Source of the DNA: Gillisia mitskevichiae
GTDB lineage: Bacteria; Bacteroidota; Bacteroidia; Flavobacteriales; Flavobacteriaceae
Reading direction: 5' to 3'
NCBI RefSeq assembly: GCF_003634585.1
Contig: NZ_RBLG01000002.1
Coordinates: 248,001 to 312,000 of the forward strand
Length of the DNA: 64,000 nt
Positions 61,427 through 64,000 of this stretch are shown piece by piece. The notes beneath the pieces were generated by a model. It was not told where the DNA came from. It did not search any database and saw only the letters and a program-made list of their open reading frames with translations. The position numbers and the translations under genes were made by a program. Position 1 is the first letter of the stretch. Every line of letters starts with the position of its first letter.

Positions 61427-62216
61427 TTTTTATTGATTTTTTAATTTTGATTTGAGGATTATGAGACACCATAGAATTTGATGGAACCGAAGCTGTTAAC
61501 CAAACATTACCTCCAATAATACTATTCGCTCCAATTATAGTATCTCCTCCTAAAATTGTGGCATTTGCATAGATCGTTACATTCTCCTTTATCGTGGGAT
61601 GTCGCTTTATGTTTCTTAATTCTCTATTTACAGAGAGGGCTCCTAAGGTAACACCTTGATATACCTTTACATTATCCTTAATAATACAAGTTTCACCAAT
61701 CACAACTCCAGTAGCATGATCTATAAAGAAAGGAACTCCTATTTGAGCTCCTGGATTTATATCTGTTCCGGTTTGCCTATGCGCACACTCAGACATTAAC
61801 CTAGGCACCAATGGCAAGCCATATTTTTTAAACTCATGACTAAGCCTATAAATTGCAATGGCAAAAAATCCTGGGTAGGCAAGATAAATTTCTTCAATAG
61901 AATTTGCTGCCGGGTCATGCAACATAATTGCGCTTGCATCTTTATTTAACTTTTCTAAAATCTCTGGTAACTTTTGCAAATAAGAGTTCCATATCTCGCT
62001 ACAAGGCTTATTTGGTTCCCAACATACTAGCTCCACTAATTCTTGAAAGTCTTGTTCTAGAATTACTAAATTACTTTCTACAGGAGTATCCCCATCAAAT
62101 AGTGTATAGAATAACTTATGCGTGAAAGTCTCCGTTTTTTCACGAATTATGTACCTTAAATTAGGTAGCTGCTTCTGCTCTTGAATTTTATTGATAATCT
62201 CACTTTTTTCCATCAT
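61419..62216 (-). CDS. Serine O-acetyltransferase (CysE/EpsC type)
   Basis: A 265-residue enzyme that makes O-acetylserine from serine and acetyl-CoA. An N-terminal helical domain is followed by the left-handed beta-helix: DINPGAQIGVPFFIDHATGVVIGETCIIKDNVKVYQGVTLGA, with the catalytic Asp-His in IDHATG, and KRHPTIKENVTIYANATILGGDTIIG. The C-terminal tail ends in IKIKKSIKNE and lacks the Ile that CysE inserts into CysK, so a stable cysteine synthase complex is not expected. First gene of the two-gene cysteine operon. Confidence 0.92.
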   Translation of the reverse strand: MMEKSEIINKIQEQKQLPNLRYIIREKTETFTHKLFYTLFDGDTPVESNLVILEQDFQELVELVCWEPNKPCSEIWNSYLQKLPEILEKLNKDASAIMLHDPAANSIEEIYLAYPGFFAIAIYRLSHEFKKYGLPLVPRLMSECAHRQTGTDINPGAQIGVPFFIDHATGVVIGETCIIKDNVKVYQGVTLGALSVNRELRNIKRHPTIKENVTIYANATILGGDTIIGANSIIGGNVWLTASVPSNSMVSHNPQIKIKKSIKNE

Positions 62217-62439
62217 TAAACCATGTGTTTAGCCGGTACTAAGCCGTCTAGTAATTTGCTCTTATTTATTCAAAGTTATGGATTTCCCATATACCCATAA
62301 GGGATCAAAATTTAAATTTGAAACCTAAATTTTAAGTTTAAAAATTTAACATCACACTTCAGTTAAAATTATATTAATATCCAAAATATTATTTCCAAAA
62401 TTCTGTAAATTAGCGTGTTAACCAAATAAAAAATATATT

Positions 62440-62544
62440 ATGGCACAATCACAGAATCCTCAAAAAGGGAATCAAAAACAAGATCCTAAAAAGTCAGATC
62501 AAAAGAAACAGGATCAAAAGAAAACTCAACAGCCTAAACGTTAA
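62440..62544 (+). CDS. 34-residue Lys/Gln-rich small protein
   Basis: A short frame encoding a disordered, strongly basic peptide built from KQD/KKQDQKK-type repeats and no hydrophobic residue beyond the start. It stands alone with an ATG and is followed 30 bases later by a strong terminator, which supports a real short transcript. The composition recalls small basic nucleic-acid-binding or stress peptides, but no family is recognised. Confidence 0.6.
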   Translation: MAQSQNPQKGNQKQDPKKSDQKKQDQKKTQQPKR

Positions 62545-62574
62545 TTAGGTTAAAATTTTTTTATTAAATTTTGG

Positions 62575-62602
62575 AAGCCACCTTTTAAAGGTGGCTTTTT
62601 GT
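62575..62602. terminator. Terminator after the K/Q-rich small gene
   Basis: AAGCCACC (62575-62582) pairs with GGTGGCTT (62590-62597) around TTTTAAA, with T-runs following on the plus strand (GGCTTTTTG). It also lies just after the FUSC stop on the minus strand. Confidence 0.85.
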
Positions 62603-62618
62603 TGAGTGTATGCCAAGT

Positions 62619-64000
62619 TTAATTTTTTGGTAAATCAATTTTTGAGGTCCTTATTATTATTTTTTCGCTTAAAGCATATAACCATTTTAACTGTGAGGTA
62701 ATCAATTGAACTTCCTGCAATTGCTCTGTATTGCTAATATTAATTAATTTATCCTTGGTTTTTGTTTCTTCATGAGTCTTATTTAACAACTCAAAACGAT
62801 TATCAAAATAATACTGTGCTTCCTTTCTAATGTTAGAGTCTAAAGTTTTATCATACACCTTTTCTGTAATAAGACCATTGGCAATATTAAGATTATGAGA
62901 TATCCCTTCTATATAATTATTAAAATAATTGGAGGCCTCTGTAGTAGGGTGGTTTTGAATATATGTACCCATAGATGCGAGAGAAGAAAGAAATGTATGA
63001 TTTAGTACAACAACTTCATAAAACTTATCCAAATGCATTTGTTTAGATTTCGGTTCCTGCGTCATTCTTTGAAAGGTTGTACTTAAATTCCCACTTGCTA
63101 AAAAAGCTCTTTTTCTAGCCAACTTATAAGAGGTTGGAACAGGCCCCTTCTCCTGATAATATTTCTGAATTGAAAAAAGGTATTCAATATTTGCTTTTAA
63201 ACTCTCCCCAATTACCGCATTTAGGCTAAAATATTCCCAAGAAGGCCAAAGTATAGCATTCCCTAATGCCGCCAATCCTGCACCCAATATGGTATCTACA
63301 ATTCTAAACTGGATTACATTAAGCACATCTGGTTTTAAAAGCGCATAAATAAAAACCACGCTTAACGTAATAAAAGTTGCAGAGGTCTTATAATTTCTTT
63401 GCACCATTGAAAAAGCAATTATCAAACTTAATATCCCTAGAATGGCGTATACTGTAGTATCCTGAATTAACAAAACTATACCAGTTGCAATTATCCCTCC
63501 CAATAAAGTACCTATGATACGTTGTTTAGATCGCTGCTTAGTTAGTCCATAATTTGGACGCATAATAACTATGATTGTAAGTAAGATCCAATAGGCATTC
63601 TGTAAAGAAAAATATGCGCCAATGCTAAATCCAACCATAACCACAAGAGCTAATCTTAAGGAATGTTTGAAGATTGTTGATTTTAAAGTAAAATTTTCAA
63701 TTAATATATTAAGATCGTATTCTTGATGCGAGATAAAGCGTTGAGCATCTCCACTTTTCGCAAAACCTAAATCCTTAAAATCCTTATTACTTAAAATACG
63801 TTCTACTTTAATGATTTTTTCTACCTGCTTGCATTGGTAATCATATAAATTTTTAAGCAGAATAGAATTTTGTAAGGCCCCAACATCTCTAGATGGTGAT
63901 ACTTCTTCTATTTGATCCTTTATGTTTTGAAGATATTTTTCTAGTAAATTCGCGTTATTTAATCCTTTAGATTGTATAATTATTTTCGAAATGTACTTCA
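62619..64000 (-). CDS. FUSC-family inner-membrane protein (YccS/YhfK-like), N-terminus beyond window
   Basis: The frame stays open from the stop at 62619 to the right edge (459 residues visible). A soluble region (DLNILIENFTLKSTIFKHSL and upstream) is followed by a C-terminal membrane module with VGFSIGAYFSLQNAYWILLTIIVIMRPNYGLTKQRSKQRIIGTLLGG, the conserved FUSC block, and then a helical cytosolic tail. Full-length proteins have about 700-750 residues, so the N-terminal membrane half is missing. The Met at 63644 is internal, not the start. These proteins are linked to efflux of aromatic acids or stress resistance; the substrate here is unknown. Confidence 0.85.
   Translation of the reverse strand, partial: KYISKIIIQSKGLNNANLLEKYLQNIKDQIEEVSPSRDVGALQNSILLKNLYDYQCKQVEKIIKVERILSNKDFKDLGFAKSGDAQRFISHQEYDLNILIENFTLKSTIFKHSLRLALVVMVGFSIGAYFSLQNAYWILLTIIVIMRPNYGLTKQRSKQRIIGTLLGGIIATGIVLLIQDTTVYAILGILSLIIAFSMVQRNYKTSATFITLSVVFIYALLKPDVLNVIQFRIVDTILGAGLAALGNAILWPSWEYFSLNAVIGESLKANIEYLFSIQKYYQEKGPVPTSYKLARKRAFLASGNLSTTFQRMTQEPKSKQMHLDKFYEVVVLNHTFLSSLASMGTYIQNHPTTEASNYFNNYIEGISHNLNIANGLITEKVYDKTLDSNIRKEAQYYFDNRFELLNKTHEETKTKDKLINISNTEQLQEVQLITSQLKWLYALSEKIIIRTSKIDLPKN

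Noticed and set aside
62619-63644. FUSC protein starting at the Met at 63644
   Set aside because: The frame remains open upstream to the window edge with coherent protein sequence, so this Met is internal.
1-64000. CRISPR array or insertion sequence
   Set aside because: No regularly spaced direct repeats and no transposase frame were seen by eye on either strand.

Overview
The window reads as chromosome of a member of the Flavobacteriaceae (Bacteroidota), probably a marine genus close to Gramella/Christiangramia or Zunongwangia; the genus is a guess. The signs are AT-rich DNA, promoters of the Bacteroidota type (TTG/TTTG, about 19-20 bases, TAnnTTTG), a type IX secretion C-terminal sorting domain, SpII lipoproteins, a CTnDOT-like tyrosine recombinase, and family markers such as DUF4159 and a PG_1098-like methyltransferase.

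Layout. 1-8751: a TamB-like envelope protein (minus, cut by the left edge) diverges from a plus-strand housekeeping run (tsaD, rsmE, DUF4159 protein, SpoU methyltransferase, AI-2E permease, THUMP-like methyltransferase). 8820-27513: a compact 17-gene minus-strand operon plus one divergent FAD enzyme. It is an aryl-polyene/flexirubin-type pigment locus: tyrosine ammonia-lyase makes the 4-coumarate starter, an adenylating ligase activates it, one ACP with ketosynthases, a ketoreductase and two hotdog dehydratases builds the polyene, and a thioesterase, an LpxL-like acyltransferase, a LolA-like carrier and an MMPL exporter finish and move it. No dialkylresorcinol genes (darA/darB) are seen, so this is either a plain aryl polyene or a flexirubin locus whose resorcinol half lies elsewhere.

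27674-32372: tRNA-Ser and tRNA-Pro, the latter the target of a small integrative element of about 4.5 kb. The element is bounded by a 16-bp direct repeat and carries an integrase, a type IX-secreted S1 protease, a lipoprotein, and about 0.9 kb of structured, decayed DNA. 32425-33855: a 2OG-oxygenase-like protein and a TetR regulator that share an operator-like motif. 34200-43123: a large PAS/GAF sensor without a kinase ATPase domain plus a receiver, an orphan Pycsar-type membrane effector, an OmpA protein, small lipoproteins, a TauE permease and an Lrp regulator.

43250-47616: tRNA-Arg and a three-gene operon (MATCAP/QEGLA metallopeptidase, glutathione-synthetase-like ATP-grasp ligase, AstE/AspA-type zinc hydrolase) that looks like an amino-acid ligation/removal module. 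47803-53108: lactonase-family lipoprotein, CorA, RecQ and a TruA-like synthase. 53766-57256: a sensory operon of binding-protein lipoprotein, hybrid-free histidine kinase and receiver. 57338-64000: SF2 helicase, Crp regulator, a secreted unknown, cysteine synthesis (cysM with serine acetyltransferase), a 34-residue K/Q-rich protein, and an FUSC-family membrane protein cut by the right edge.

The strongest candidates for undescribed biology are the MATCAP/ATP-grasp/AspA operon, the tRNA-Pro element with its nested inverted repeat, the MMPL-methyltransferase fusion, and the orphan Pycsar effector neighbourhood. All coordinates and motifs were read by eye; no database search was run.
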